Assembly (NCBI GenBank): GCA_002171575.2
Contig: NHEI02000031.1
Span: 33,092-69,545, forward strand
Length of the DNA stretch: 36,454 nt
Direction: 5' to 3'
Source: Flavobacteriaceae bacterium TMED81
GTDB lineage: Bacteria; Bacteroidota; Bacteroidia; Flavobacteriales; Flavobacteriaceae
The notes beneath the pieces are model-generated. The model saw only the letters and a list, made by a program, of their open reading frames with translations. It had not been told where the DNA came from and did no database searches. The position numbers and the translations under genes were made by a program. Numbering within the stretch: the first letter of the stretch is position 1; each line of letters starts with the position of its first letter. Below, one piece after another: positions 1 to 7,632 of this stretch.

Positions 1-65
1 TATAATTCAATATCCATGCCACCACTTAGATTATTAAAAATTTTAATACATTTACAAAACCAAAT
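1..65. other. Non-coding leader before the first gene
   Basis: No gene is supported here. The reading frame of the following gene is closed by a TAG at 27-29 and contains no ATG afterwards. A box resembling the Bacteroidota -7 element, TACATTTA, lies at 47-54 (consensus TAnnTTTG, last base different). A poor -33 match, TTAG, lies at 26-29, 17 nt upstream of it. This could be the promoter of the DUF2807 gene, but the match is weak. The window edge cuts off anything further upstream. Confidence 0.3.
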
Positions 66-800
66 CTGAATATCAAGAAATATCTATTTATTACGCTTGT
101 GCTGACAAGCTCTATCATTTCTGCCCAATGGCAAGACGCAATTTCTGGAAACACAGTCCTCGATTCTCTTCCCCAAGAGGTTTCAAAATTTGATACGATT
201 GAATTCTTAGGTCCTTTTGAAATTACACTGCAAAAAGGAAATCGTCACAAGATCACAATCGCTGGAGAGTCCAATTTAATACCTCACGTCGAATTTGATG
301 TCAACAAAAACAAACTCGTTTTGCGAACATCTAACAACAAGCGACTTCACAGCAAAACAGGAAATCCTATACAAATTGCTTTGACAGCAAAAGAGTTATC
401 TGAAATATATGTTATCGGTTCGGGTAAGATTTCAAGCTCAAACTCTTTATTTTCAAAATATCTTCTGCTAGAACTCATCGGCTCTGGAGAAATACAAATC
501 CCTGTAAAAAGCCAAGCGGTTTCGGTGCATATCACTGGATCTGGGCATATTTCTCTAAATGGGAGCTGTAAAACCATAAAGGGGAAAATCATTGGGTCAG
601 GCCATCTTCACTCGGAGGAGCTAAAAACCGAAAACTCATTTTTACGTCTCACTGGATCAGGACAAGCAGACATCAATTGTTCCGACAAATTAAAAGCGAT
701 GATCGACGGAACGGCAGATATCGTTTATACAGGTAACCCCAAACGTGTTGAAATATCAACCTGGCTTGGTGGGGATAAATATATATTTTCAGACCGCTGA
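66..800 (+). CDS. DUF2807 (head GIN) domain exported protein
   Basis: Secreted or surface protein of the DUF2807/putative auto-transporter adhesin family, common in Bacteroidota; its biochemical function is not known. Five Gly-Ser-Gly motifs recur about every 20 residues (near residues 118, 139, 158, 177 and 197), each on a predicted strand, as expected for a repetitive beta-helix-like fold. Start choice is unusual. There is no in-frame ATG. A GTG at 99 would cut off the signal peptide, whereas a CTG at 66 gives a full one (Asn-Ile-Lys-Lys, a hydrophobic stretch, then Ile-Ser-Ala before Gln-Trp) and a 244-residue protein. I prefer 66, but the start is uncertain. The 3' end overlaps the convergent MFS gene by 12 nt. 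Confidence 0.8.
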   Translation: MNIKKYLFITLVLTSSIISAQWQDAISGNTVLDSLPQEVSKFDTIEFLGPFEITLQKGNRHKITIAGESNLIPHVEFDVNKNKLVLRTSNNKRLHSKTGNPIQIALTAKELSEIYVIGSGKISSSNSLFSKYLLLELIGSGEIQIPVKSQAVSVHITGSGHISLNGSCKTIKGKIIGSGHLHSEELKTENSFLRLTGSGQADINCSDKLKAMIDGTADIVYTGNPKRVEISTWLGGDKYIFSDR

Positions 801-2102
801 TCTACGGTGGAGGCGAATCAGTAAAAAGGCGCCAATCAAGAAAAAAGAAAGAAAAAATAAAATTGAATTTCGCATCGATCCAGTGACTTGATCAATCGTG
901 CCAAATAGTAGCATCCCGAGTACAATTCCTGTCATTTGAGAGGTGCTGTATAAACTAAAAAAGGACGCAGTATCGTCGGTTTTTGGTATGTATTTGGAAT
1001 ATGTTGATCGGGCTAAAGACTGTATCCCGCCCATTGATAAGCCTACAAAGCCTGCTGCTATGTAAAATTGTATAGGTGTCCTAACAAAAAAAGCATACAA
1101 ACAAAGACTAACCCATATAAAGTTTAGGGCGATCAGCACTGGAAGGTTGCCAAATTTTTCTGAAAAACGAGCTGTTAGTATCGCACCGACAATCGCAATC
1201 AGTTGGATAATCATAATACTGACGATCAAACCAGTTTGTTTTTCGCTCATACTCCCCCAACTGACCTCTTGCTCACCAAAATAAGCCGCAATTAGCATGA
1301 CCGTCTGTACTGCCATACTGAATACAAAAAAAGCTCCGATATAGCTTTTTAAAATTGGATGATTTGAAAAACTCTTCCAAACTGAACGAAGCTCTCGATA
1401 TCCATTAAAAATGATGCTTTTCGTCAATGCATTGGATTTATTACCCTTTGGCAAAAATCGAAAGGCGATTTGACTAAAAAGTATCCACCACACCCCAACG
1501 CAGACAAAGGAATATTTCATGGCCTTAATCGACGCTTCCGTGGCACTGCCTTCAATTCCATACATACTGGGGTTGAGAACCATACTCAAATTGACGAGCA
1601 ACAACAACACGCTACCCACATAGCCCAATGAATAGCCCAACGCACTCGCTTTGTCCATCTGCTTGGGATGAGCAATATCTGGAAGATAGGAGTTGTAAAA
1701 CACCCAGCTCAGCCATGCACCAACAGAAGCGAAGAAATAACACAGTAAACCAATATAAATATTGTCAAGGTCAAACCAATACAAACCAACACAGGACAAC
1801 GCCCCAACATAGGTGTAGAATTGCATAAAAGACTTTTTGTTTCCTATATAGTCAGCAATTCCAGATAAAATAGGAGACAAAACCGCAACAACAGCAAAGG
1901 CAGCCGCCGTTGTGTAACTTATCAAAGCAGTGTTTTTTAAAGACTGCCCAAACAAATCAATATAAAGGTTATCGCCAAACAAAGAACCGTAATATATGGG
2001 GAATATGGTGGAAGTAATCACCAAAAAGTAAACAGAATTTGCCCAATCGTATGAAGCCCAAGCACGGATGAGTTTTTTACTTCCTTTTTGTAAATCGTCC
2101 AT
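789..2102 (-). CDS. MFS transporter, UMF1/Atg22-like family
   Basis: Integral inner-membrane transporter of 437 residues with about 12 hydrophobic segments. It belongs to the UMF1 family of the major facilitator superfamily, related to the yeast vacuolar effluxer Atg22. The N-terminal Trp-Ala-Ser-Tyr-Asp-Trp-Ala-Asn-Ser stretch followed by a Thr-Ile-Phe-Pro-Ile-Tyr segment is characteristic of the family. The substrate is unknown; amino-acid efflux is the Atg22 precedent only. I chose ATG at 2102 because family members start just before the Lys-Gly-Ser-Lys-Lys stretch. An upstream TTG at 2153 would add 17 residues without family support. It is divergent from the hydrolase gene and its 3' end overlaps the DUF2807 gene by 12 nt. 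Confidence 0.85.
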   Translation of the reverse strand: MDDLQKGSKKLIRAWASYDWANSVYFLVITSTIFPIYYGSLFGDNLYIDLFGQSLKNTALISYTTAAAFAVVAVLSPILSGIADYIGNKKSFMQFYTYVGALSCVGLYWFDLDNIYIGLLCYFFASVGAWLSWVFYNSYLPDIAHPKQMDKASALGYSLGYVGSVLLLLVNLSMVLNPSMYGIEGSATEASIKAMKYSFVCVGVWWILFSQIAFRFLPKGNKSNALTKSIIFNGYRELRSVWKSFSNHPILKSYIGAFFVFSMAVQTVMLIAAYFGEQEVSWGSMSEKQTGLIVSIMIIQLIAIVGAILTARFSEKFGNLPVLIALNFIWVSLCLYAFFVRTPIQFYIAAGFVGLSMGGIQSLARSTYSKYIPKTDDTASFFSLYSTSQMTGIVLGMLLFGTIDQVTGSMRNSILFFLSFFLIGAFLLIRLHRRSAV

Positions 2103-2140
2103 AATTGGATTTAGTTGACCAAAATAGTGAAAATAATATG

Positions 2141-2171
2141 TTTGTTTTTTCAAATTGATTAACTTTATTTG
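2141..2171 (+). promoter_or_regulatory. Putative promoter of the hydrolase-msrB-msrB unit
   Basis: TTTG at 2141-2144 is followed after 19 nt by TTTATTTG at 2164-2171. This matches the Bacteroidota -33/-7 arrangement (TTG, 17-23 nt, TAnnTTTG) with one mismatch in the -7 box. The last G lies 9 nt before the ATG at 2180. The call is by pattern only. Confidence 0.45.
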
Positions 2172-2179
2172 CGTTTGCT

Positions 2180-3046
2180 ATGGAAAATAAGAAGAATACA
2201 AGTCCCTTATTGCGGATTCCTACTTGGATTCGGTTCGGAGTTTGGCTTTCACAACAACTGTCAACTTCCCTTGCAACTCAGTTCGCTTTATATCTATTTT
2301 TTCGACCCCAGCGTTTCAAAAGACCTGTTCGTGAACAAGAGATGCACCAGCACGCATTACAAACCAGTTGCTATGTTCCAGAGATTGATAAAGAAATTCA
2401 AGTATTTAGATTCACTGGAAAAGGAGCCAAGGTTCTGTTACTGCATGGCTGGAGTGGTCGAGGAACTCAACTCTTTGCCTTTGCAGATGAATTCAGAAAA
2501 TCAAATGCTGAAGTTGTCACATTTGATATGCCCGCCCATGGCCAATCCTTGGGGAATAAAACAAATATCGTTGAACTTGTCGCATGTATCAAAGAAGTCT
2601 ATGCAAAATATGGGCCTTTTGACCATGCGATCGCACACTCTATAGGCAGTATGGCATTACTTCGTGCTCTGCGAGATGGCATTCCGATGAAATCAGCAGC
2701 AATTATTAGTAGCGGAGATAAAATTCGAAATGTGTTTTATCGCTTTTCCGAACAACTTCAATTTTCTGATAAGGTCACCGAACAAATGATACAAACTGTA
2801 GAGAAGAAATTTGGCATGAACCTTGAAAGCTATTCATCTAGTATGAGTTTAGAACACCTAAAAATGCCGCTGCTAATTGTCCATGACAAAGACGATAAAG
2901 AGACCCCTTTTATTTATAGCAAAGACCTTCATGAAATTGCAAACAACTCTGAACTCTTATTGACAACAGGGCTTGGACATCATCGGATTCTGAGGGATTC
3001 TAAAACGGTACAACACATTGTTCAATTTATTAATCAACACCCATGA
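2180..3046 (+). CDS. Alpha/beta hydrolase
   Basis: Serine hydrolase of 288 residues with the alpha/beta-hydrolase fold; the substrate cannot be read from sequence. Visible elements are the oxyanion-hole loop His-Gly-Trp-Ser-Gly at residues 89-93, the nucleophile elbow Ala-His-Ser-Ile-Gly with Ser154, an acidic residue in the His-Asp-Lys-Asp-Asp stretch near 236-239, and the catalytic His in Gly-Leu-Gly-His-His near 267. The first 45 residues contain a hydrophobic stretch that could be a membrane-associating helix, but no cleavage site is clear. Its stop codon overlaps the ATG of the next msrB gene (ATGA), so the two are translationally coupled. Confidence 0.88.
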   Translation: MENKKNTSPLLRIPTWIRFGVWLSQQLSTSLATQFALYLFFRPQRFKRPVREQEMHQHALQTSCYVPEIDKEIQVFRFTGKGAKVLLLHGWSGRGTQLFAFADEFRKSNAEVVTFDMPAHGQSLGNKTNIVELVACIKEVYAKYGPFDHAIAHSIGSMALLRALRDGIPMKSAAIISSGDKIRNVFYRFSEQLQFSDKVTEQMIQTVEKKFGMNLESYSSSMSLEHLKMPLLIVHDKDDKETPFIYSKDLHEIANNSELLLTTGLGHHRILRDSKTVQHIVQFINQHP

Positions 3047-3525
3047 AATCCATCCTATTTATTTTCACATGTATTTGCTGTTCTGTTTACAGTCAGAACC
3101 CAAAAACTCCCAATGCACCAGCACAAGACTTATCTTGCCAAAAGACAGATGCAGAATGGAAAGCCCAACTCGACGACAACACCTATTATGTATTGCGTGA
3201 AGCGGGTACCGAAAGACCCTTTTCTGGACTGTATAACAACCATTATGAGCAAGGTCTTTACAAATGTGCAGGTTGTGATGCGCCACTATATGTGTCAGAT
3301 CACAAGTACGATTCTGGAAGCGGCTGGCCTGCATTTGATAGAGCAGTAAAGGGAGCTGTTTCCTATCGAAAAGACAACAAACTCGGATATACAAGAATCG
3401 AGTTGATTTGCTCTAGTTGTGGCGGTCATTTGGGGCATATGTTCAGCGACGGTCCCCGACAAACCACAGGGCAAAGGCATTGTATCAATTCTGTTGCTTT
3501 ATCTTTTGTTTCTGACGATGAATAA
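3043..3525 (+). CDS. msrB: Peptide-methionine (R)-S-oxide reductase, exported paralogue
   Basis: Reduces the R epimer of methionine sulfoxide in proteins. It has 160 residues with an N-terminal hydrophobic signal segment (residues 1-18, ending Val-Tyr-Ser-Gln), so it probably acts outside the cytoplasm. Zinc-binding cysteines are C75, C78, C123 and C126. The catalytic cysteine is C147 in the Arg-His-Cys-Ile-Asn-Ser motif. The position often holding the resolving cysteine is Ser93 (Ser-Gly-Ser-Gly-Trp-Pro), so regeneration probably differs from its neighbour's. It overlaps the hydrolase stop by 4 nt and the second msrB by 8 nt, forming a tight three-gene unit. The Cys-rich signal segment might alternatively be a lipoprotein signal, but no good lipobox is seen. 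Confidence 0.93.
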   Translation: MKSILFIFTCICCSVYSQNPKTPNAPAQDLSCQKTDAEWKAQLDDNTYYVLREAGTERPFSGLYNNHYEQGLYKCAGCDAPLYVSDHKYDSGSGWPAFDRAVKGAVSYRKDNKLGYTRIELICSSCGGHLGHMFSDGPRQTTGQRHCINSVALSFVSDDE

Positions 3526-3910
3526 ATATCCTTGTCACAAATCGGAGCAAGACTGGAAAGAACAACTCGATGAGGAGTCCTATCGTATCTTAAGAGAAAA
3601 AGGAACGGAATATCCACATTCAGGAGTTTTTAACTTGCATTTTGAAGACGGTACCTATTTGTGTAAAGCTTGTAAAGAACCTCTTTTTGCCAGTAACGAT
3701 AAGTTTGAAAGCAATTGTGGATGGCCAAGATTTTCAGAAGCGATTGGTGGCAAAATACGTTATGAGCCTGACTATTCTCACGGAATGATCCGTGTTGAGA
3801 TTCTATGTAGCAATTGTGGGGGGCATCTTGGGCATGTATTTCCCGATGGTCCTACCCCATCTCAAAGAAGATATTGCGTAAACTCAGCAAGCTTGGATTT
3901 CAAATCATAG
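3518..3910 (+). CDS. msrB: Peptide-methionine (R)-S-oxide reductase, cytoplasmic paralogue
   Basis: Second MsrB, 130 residues, with no signal peptide and so probably cytoplasmic. The ATG at 3518 overlaps the end of the first msrB by 8 nt. A longer reading frame from 3419 would merely extend into the coding region of the first gene in another frame. Zinc ligands are C49, C52, C97 and C100, and the catalytic cysteine is C120 in Arg-Arg-Tyr-Cys-Val-Asn-Ser. Unlike its neighbour it keeps C67 in Ser-Asn-Cys-Gly-Trp-Pro, the usual resolving cysteine about 53 residues before the catalytic one. The pair looks like an old tandem duplication whose products now serve different compartments. Confidence 0.93.
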   Translation: MNKYPCHKSEQDWKEQLDEESYRILREKGTEYPHSGVFNLHFEDGTYLCKACKEPLFASNDKFESNCGWPRFSEAIGGKIRYEPDYSHGMIRVEILCSNCGGHLGHVFPDGPTPSQRRYCVNSASLDFKS

Positions 3911-3949
3911 GAATCCCATTTTTCCCTATTAAGTTAGTATTTCGTTTCG

Positions 3950-3957
3950 TATTTTCG
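3950..3957 (+). promoter_or_regulatory. Possible -7 box of lpdA
   Basis: TATTTTCG differs from the Bacteroidota -7 consensus TAnnTTTG at one base and lies 18 nt before the lpdA ATG. No convincing TTG element is seen at the right distance upstream, so confidence is low. Confidence 0.3.
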
Positions 3958-3974
3958 CCAAATAAAATTTTGAC

Positions 3975-5366
3975 ATGAGTAAGTTTGATATTATTGTTTT
4001 GGGAAGTGGTCCTGGAGGGTATGTAACCGCAATTCGCGCATCTCAGTTGGGCTTTAAAACCGCTATTATTGAGAAGGAAAGCTTAGGCGGTGTTTGTCTA
4101 AACTGGGGATGCATTCCCACAAAAGCGCTTCTAAAATCTGCTCAGGTCTTTGAATATCTCAAACATGCAGATGACTATGGATTAACCATAGAAAACTATG
4201 ATAAAGATTTTGATGCGGTTGTCAATCGAAGTCGAAATGTTGCTGGAACAATGAGTAAAGGTGTCCAGTTTTTGATGAAGAAAAACAAAATTGAAGTCAT
4301 CATGGGCTACGGCACGCTCAAAGCCGGTAAAAAAGTAGCTGTTGCCAGTGAAGATGGTACCGAAACAGTATATGAAGCCGATAACATCATTATTGCAACT
4401 GGTGCACGTGCTCGAGAACTTCCGAGTCTTCCACAAGATGGGAAGAAAGTGATTGGCTATCGTGAAGCAATGACACTGCCCAAGCAGCCAAAAAAATTGA
4501 TTGTTGTAGGTTCAGGTGCGATCGGCGTCGAATTTGCATACTTCTACAACGCGATGGGAACAAATGTGACTCTTGTCGAATATATGCCGCGAATTATCCC
4601 TGTGGAGGATGAAGAAATTTCAAAACAAATGGAGCGAAGTTTCACGAAAAGCGGAATCAAAGTGATGACGAGTGCAGAAGTCACCAAAGTCGACACCAGT
4701 GGCAAAGGGGTTAAAGCAACCGTAAAAACTGACAAAGGAGAGGAAGTGCTAAGTGCAGATATTGTTTTGTCTGCTGTTGGGATCAAAACAAACATCGAAA
4801 ATATCGGATTAGAAGAGCTCGGTATTGCTACGGATCGAGATAAAATCATCGTAAACGATTTCTATCAAACCAACCTCCCTGGCTATTACGCCATTGGTGA
4901 TGTTACTTCTGGTCAAGCATTGGCTCATGTTGCCTCTGCTGAAGGCATACTGTGCGTTGAAAAAATTGCAGGCCAGCATGTAGAACCTATCGATTATAAC
5001 AATGTCCCAGGTTGTACCTACTGTTTTCCAGAAGTCGCTTCAGTCGGATATACAGAGGAGCAAGCCAAAGAAAAGGGATATGAAATTAAAGTTGGTAAAT
5101 TTCCTTTTACGGCATCTGGAAAAGCACAGGCCGGAGGACATACGGATGGTTTTGTGAAAGTTATTTTTGATGCCAAATACGGCGAATGGCTGGGTTGTCA
5201 CATGATTGGTGCTGGAGTAACGGATATGATTGCCGAAGCCGTCGTTGGGCGAAAGCTCGAAACCACAGGTCATGAAATCTTAAAAACAGTTCACCCCCAC
5301 CCGACCATGAGTGAAGCGGTAATGGAGGCAGTTGCTGCTGCTTATGACGAAGTGATCCATATTTAG
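3975..5366 (+). CDS. lpdA: Dihydrolipoyl dehydrogenase
   Basis: E3 flavoprotein that reoxidises dihydrolipoamide with NAD+ in pyruvate, 2-oxoglutarate or branched-chain keto-acid dehydrogenase complexes, or in glycine cleavage. It has 463 residues, normal for the family. Visible features are the FAD-binding Gly-Ser-Gly-Pro-Gly-Gly near residues 10-15, the redox disulfide C41/C46, a second Gly-x-Gly-x-x-Gly for NAD near residue 180, and the C-terminal catalytic His442 with Glu447 in His-Pro-His-Pro-Thr-Met-Ser-Glu. No E1 or E2 subunit is adjacent, so the partner complex cannot be told from this window. It appears monocistronic or loosely linked to the SDR gene 46 nt downstream. Confidence 0.95.
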   Translation: MSKFDIIVLGSGPGGYVTAIRASQLGFKTAIIEKESLGGVCLNWGCIPTKALLKSAQVFEYLKHADDYGLTIENYDKDFDAVVNRSRNVAGTMSKGVQFLMKKNKIEVIMGYGTLKAGKKVAVASEDGTETVYEADNIIIATGARARELPSLPQDGKKVIGYREAMTLPKQPKKLIVVGSGAIGVEFAYFYNAMGTNVTLVEYMPRIIPVEDEEISKQMERSFTKSGIKVMTSAEVTKVDTSGKGVKATVKTDKGEEVLSADIVLSAVGIKTNIENIGLEELGIATDRDKIIVNDFYQTNLPGYYAIGDVTSGQALAHVASAEGILCVEKIAGQHVEPIDYNNVPGCTYCFPEVASVGYTEEQAKEKGYEIKVGKFPFTASGKAQAGGHTDGFVKVIFDAKYGEWLGCHMIGAGVTDMIAEAVVGRKLETTGHEILKTVHPHPTMSEAVMEAVAAAYDEVIHI

Positions 5367-5379
5367 GTCATAGCGTTTA

Positions 5380-5397
5380 CAGTATCGTTTTATACTG
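5380..5397 (+). repeat. Small inverted repeat between lpdA and the SDR gene
   Basis: CAGTAT at 5380-5385 and ATACTG at 5392-5397 form a perfect 6-bp stem with a 6-nt loop. The stem is AT-rich and followed by a purine-rich stretch rather than a T tract, so it is not a good intrinsic terminator. It could be a weak operator-like site or chance. Confidence 0.25.
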
Positions 5398-5412
5398 GAA
5401 AAATCAAAAACC

Positions 5413-6270
5413 ATGGTAAAAAACGTTGTCATCACAGGAGTTTCATCAGGCATCGGTAGGGCCTCCCTTGATATTTTACACGCAAAAGGGTACCATATTT
5501 TTGGAAGTGTCAGGAATCAAGCTGATGCAGATCATCTTTCAAAAATCTACCCAGACCGATTTACCCCACTGCGATTCGATGTGCAAAACCATGATGAAGT
5601 TGTCAAAGCTTCAAAGGTTGTTTTTGAACAATGTGAAACTTTATCAGGATTAATTAACAACGCTGGTATTGCAATTCCGGGACCATTAGAACACCTTTCA
5701 GAAGAGCAATTTGAAAAGCAACTCGATGTCAATGTTAAATCCATACGTCGAATTACCAATCTTTTTCTCCCCCTACTTGGAGCCAAGCCCAATTCGAGCA
5801 AACCGCCTGGGCGCATCATCAATATCAGTTCTGTTTCAGGTCTGTTTAACTCTCCCTTTAACGGCGCATATAGTATTTCAAAGCATGCTTTGGAGAGTAT
5901 GACGGATATTTATCGCAGAGAACTTAGACAATACGGCATCAAAGTGATCGCGATAGAGCCTGGCCCAATCAAAACCGAAATATGGAAGAAGAATCTGAAC
6001 AAAATGGATGAGTTTAAAGATTCTGATTACTATGAAGTCCTTCAAAAAGCGGATAAAATCATAGAGAACGCCGAACGTAATGCCCTACCTGTAGAAAACG
6101 TTTCCAAATTAATTGCCAAGTGTTTGGTCGCAAAGAGGCCAAAGACACGATATATCGTCCACAAAGGCAAGTTTGTATTTCGATTAATGGCTTATTATTT
6201 TCCAGATAAGCTATCGGATTGGTTGGTACATAAAACCCTTAGCTCTACAAATCGGCACCGTCCGATTTAA
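5413..6270 (+). CDS. Short-chain dehydrogenase/reductase (SDR)
   Basis: NAD(P)-dependent oxidoreductase of 285 residues with a classical SDR pattern. It has the cofactor loop Thr-Gly-Val-Ser-Ser-Gly-Ile-Gly at residues 8-15, Asn-Asn-Ala-Gly near residue 80, a catalytic Ser in Ile-Ser-Ser-Val-Ser-Gly, and the catalytic pair Tyr153 and Lys157 in Tyr-Ser-Ile-Ser-Lys. The substrate is not predictable. The C-terminal extension with an amphipathic stretch (about residues 245-285) resembles retinol-dehydrogenase-like SDRs, only a loose analogy. The 3' end overlaps convergent aroQ by 4 nt and carries a symmetrical hairpin at 6249-6268. Confidence 0.88.
   Translation: MVKNVVITGVSSGIGRASLDILHAKGYHIFGSVRNQADADHLSKIYPDRFTPLRFDVQNHDEVVKASKVVFEQCETLSGLINNAGIAIPGPLEHLSEEQFEKQLDVNVKSIRRITNLFLPLLGAKPNSSKPPGRIINISSVSGLFNSPFNGAYSISKHALESMTDIYRRELRQYGIKVIAIEPGPIKTEIWKKNLNKMDEFKDSDYYEVLQKADKIIENAERNALPVENVSKLIAKCLVAKRPKTRYIVHKGKFVFRLMAYYFPDKLSDWLVHKTLSSTNRHRPI
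6249..6268. terminator. Candidate bidirectional terminator hairpin between SDR gene and aroQ
   Basis: AAATCGG at 6249-6255 and CCGATTT at 6262-6268 form a perfect 7-bp stem with a 6-nt loop. The stem has A residues on its 5' side and T residues on its 3' side on both strands, the shape of a short bidirectional terminator. It lies inside the last codons of the SDR gene and across the stop of convergent aroQ. The following T tract is interrupted, so strength would be modest. Confidence 0.4.
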
Positions 6271-6692
6271 GATTTCGGCAAAAAGCTTTCGATCGCCAAG
6301 CGATAAACGTCCAATCCGAATCCGAGGATTAACCCTTTTGCGTTTGGTGTTACAAATGAAGTATGGCGAAAATCCTCTCGGGAAAATGTATTCGATATAT
6401 GCACCTCAATAACAGGTGCTGCTATTGCTTTGATCGCATCTCCAATACCAACGGAAGTGTGGGTGTATGCCGCAGCATTTAAAATAATTCCATCAACGTC
6501 AAAGCCCACGCGCTGTAGCTCATTGATGAGCTCCCCCTCCACATTGGATTGATAGTAAGTCAAATTGATTTCTGGAAATAAGGACTTTAATTGATCGAAA
6601 TATTGATTAAAATCTTTGTTTCCATAGACCTCAGGTTCTCGTTTTCCCAACAGGTTGAGGTTTGGACCATTAAGAATCGCTATATTCATCAT
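6267..6692 (-). CDS. aroQ: Type II 3-dehydroquinate dehydratase
   Basis: Third step of the shikimate pathway: converts 3-dehydroquinate to 3-dehydroshikimate in the cytoplasm, as a dodecamer in known members. Its 141 residues are the usual length. Signature elements are Asn-Gly-Pro-Asn-Leu-Asn-Leu-Leu-Gly near the N-terminus, the catalytic Tyr in Arg-Glu-Pro-Glu-Val-Tyr-Gly (residue 23), and the catalytic His in Glu-Val-His-Ile-Ser-Asn. Two consecutive ATG codons (6692 and 6689) can start it; the second gives the more usual N-terminus. It is divergent from xerD and convergent with the SDR gene. Confidence 0.95.
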   Translation of the reverse strand: MMNIAILNGPNLNLLGKREPEVYGNKDFNQYFDQLKSLFPEINLTYYQSNVEGELINELQRVGFDVDGIILNAAAYTHTSVGIGDAIKAIAAPVIEVHISNTFSREDFRHTSFVTPNAKGLILGFGLDVYRLAIESFLPKS

Positions 6693-6699
6693 AGGATTG

Positions 6700-6707
6700 C
6701 AAAAATA
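6700..6707 (-). promoter_or_regulatory. -7 box upstream of aroQ
   Basis: On the minus strand the bases read TATTTTTG, an exact match to the Bacteroidota -7 element TAnnTTTG, ending 8 nt before the first ATG of aroQ. The -33 region has no clear TTG. A transcript from here would have a very short leader. Confidence 0.45.
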
Positions 6708-6733
6708 GACATAAAGCCGTTGTAAATAAAATG

Positions 6734-6741
6734 TATCTTCG
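6734..6741 (+). promoter_or_regulatory. -7-like box abutting xerD start
   Basis: TATCTTCG matches TAnnTTTG at all but one base, and its last G is 4 nt before the xerD ATG. If used, transcription would begin at or beside the start codon. No TTG lies at a suitable distance upstream. Confidence 0.35.
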
Positions 6742-6744
6742 AAT

Positions 6745-7632
6745 ATGAACTGGAGTGAAGGTGTTCAAGCTTTTAAATCATACTTACTTCTCGAACGTGG
6801 GCTCTCTGAAAACACGGTGGTTAACTATGTGTATGACGTGCAAAAACTTGTTGCTTATTTTGAGACCAACAATATCGCAATTGGTCCGACCAAAGTTTCG
6901 TCTTCCGATTTGCTACAATTCATTTATAAAGCTGCCAAAGAAGTGAAGCCTTCGTCTCAGTCTCGCTTGCTTTCTGGTCTTCGGACATTTTTTGACTTCC
7001 TTATGGTTGAGGGTTTGCGGAGTAGCAATCCCGTCACTTTAGTTGAACCGCCTAAGATCGGGTCTATCCTACCAGTTACCTTATCCACGTCTGAAGTCGA
7101 AAAACTTCTCACGAGTTATGCTGAAGATCGACCCATAGACATCCGAAATACAGCCATACTCGAAATGCTATACTCATGCGGTTTGCGAGTCAGTGAGCTC
7201 GTTAATCTTCGTTGTTCGGATTTATTTTTTGACGAGGGTTTGATCAAAGTAGTTGGTAAGGGAAACAAAGAGCGATTTGTCCCCATTGGACGGATAGGTC
7301 AAGAGTCTGTTCGGCGATATTTATCGATACGGGCAGAAGGAAAAAAAGGATTTAGTGATATCTTGTTTCTAAACAACAGAGGAACAAAACTCACACGAAA
7401 TATGATTTTTATAATCGTCAGAAAAGGGGCAGAAAATGCTGGGGTCGAAAAAACCATTGGTCCACATAGTTTACGTCATTCGTTTGCAACGCATCTCGTT
7501 GAAAATGGTGCTGATATCAGCTCTGTACAACAAATGCTGGGTCATAGCAGTATCACAACAACTGAGAGGTATTTGCACATGAGTAAAAAGCATTTACAAC
7601 AGACGCTCGAAAAATTTCACCCACGTTCTTAG
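6745..7632 (+). CDS. xerD: Site-specific tyrosine recombinase, XerD/XerC type
   Basis: Housekeeping recombinase that resolves chromosome dimers at dif with FtsK. Its 295 residues have an N-terminal SAM-like core-binding domain (about 1-90) and a C-terminal catalytic domain. The full catalytic set is visible: Arg148 (Cys-Gly-Leu-Arg), Lys172, His241 and Arg244 (His-Ser-Leu-Arg-His), His267 (Leu-Gly-His-Ser-Ser) and nucleophile Tyr276. The length and the lack of phage genes nearby argue against an integrase. XerC and XerD cannot be separated with certainty from this sequence alone. The gene overlaps the end of the convergent response regulator by 4 nt. Confidence 0.9.
   Translation: MNWSEGVQAFKSYLLLERGLSENTVVNYVYDVQKLVAYFETNNIAIGPTKVSSSDLLQFIYKAAKEVKPSSQSRLLSGLRTFFDFLMVEGLRSSNPVTLVEPPKIGSILPVTLSTSEVEKLLTSYAEDRPIDIRNTAILEMLYSCGLRVSELVNLRCSDLFFDEGLIKVVGKGNKERFVPIGRIGQESVRRYLSIRAEGKKGFSDILFLNNRGTKLTRNMIFIIVRKGAENAGVEKTIGPHSLRHSFATHLVENGADISSVQQMLGHSSITTTERYLHMSKKHLQQTLEKFHPRS

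Noticed and set aside
5380..5397. Hairpin after lpdA as a terminator
   Set aside because: The 6-bp AT-rich stem is followed by purines, not a T tract.
6745..7632. Tyrosine recombinase as a sign of a phage or integrative element
   Set aside because: Length, domain order and catalytic residues fit housekeeping XerD/XerC. No attachment site, tRNA or phage gene is nearby.
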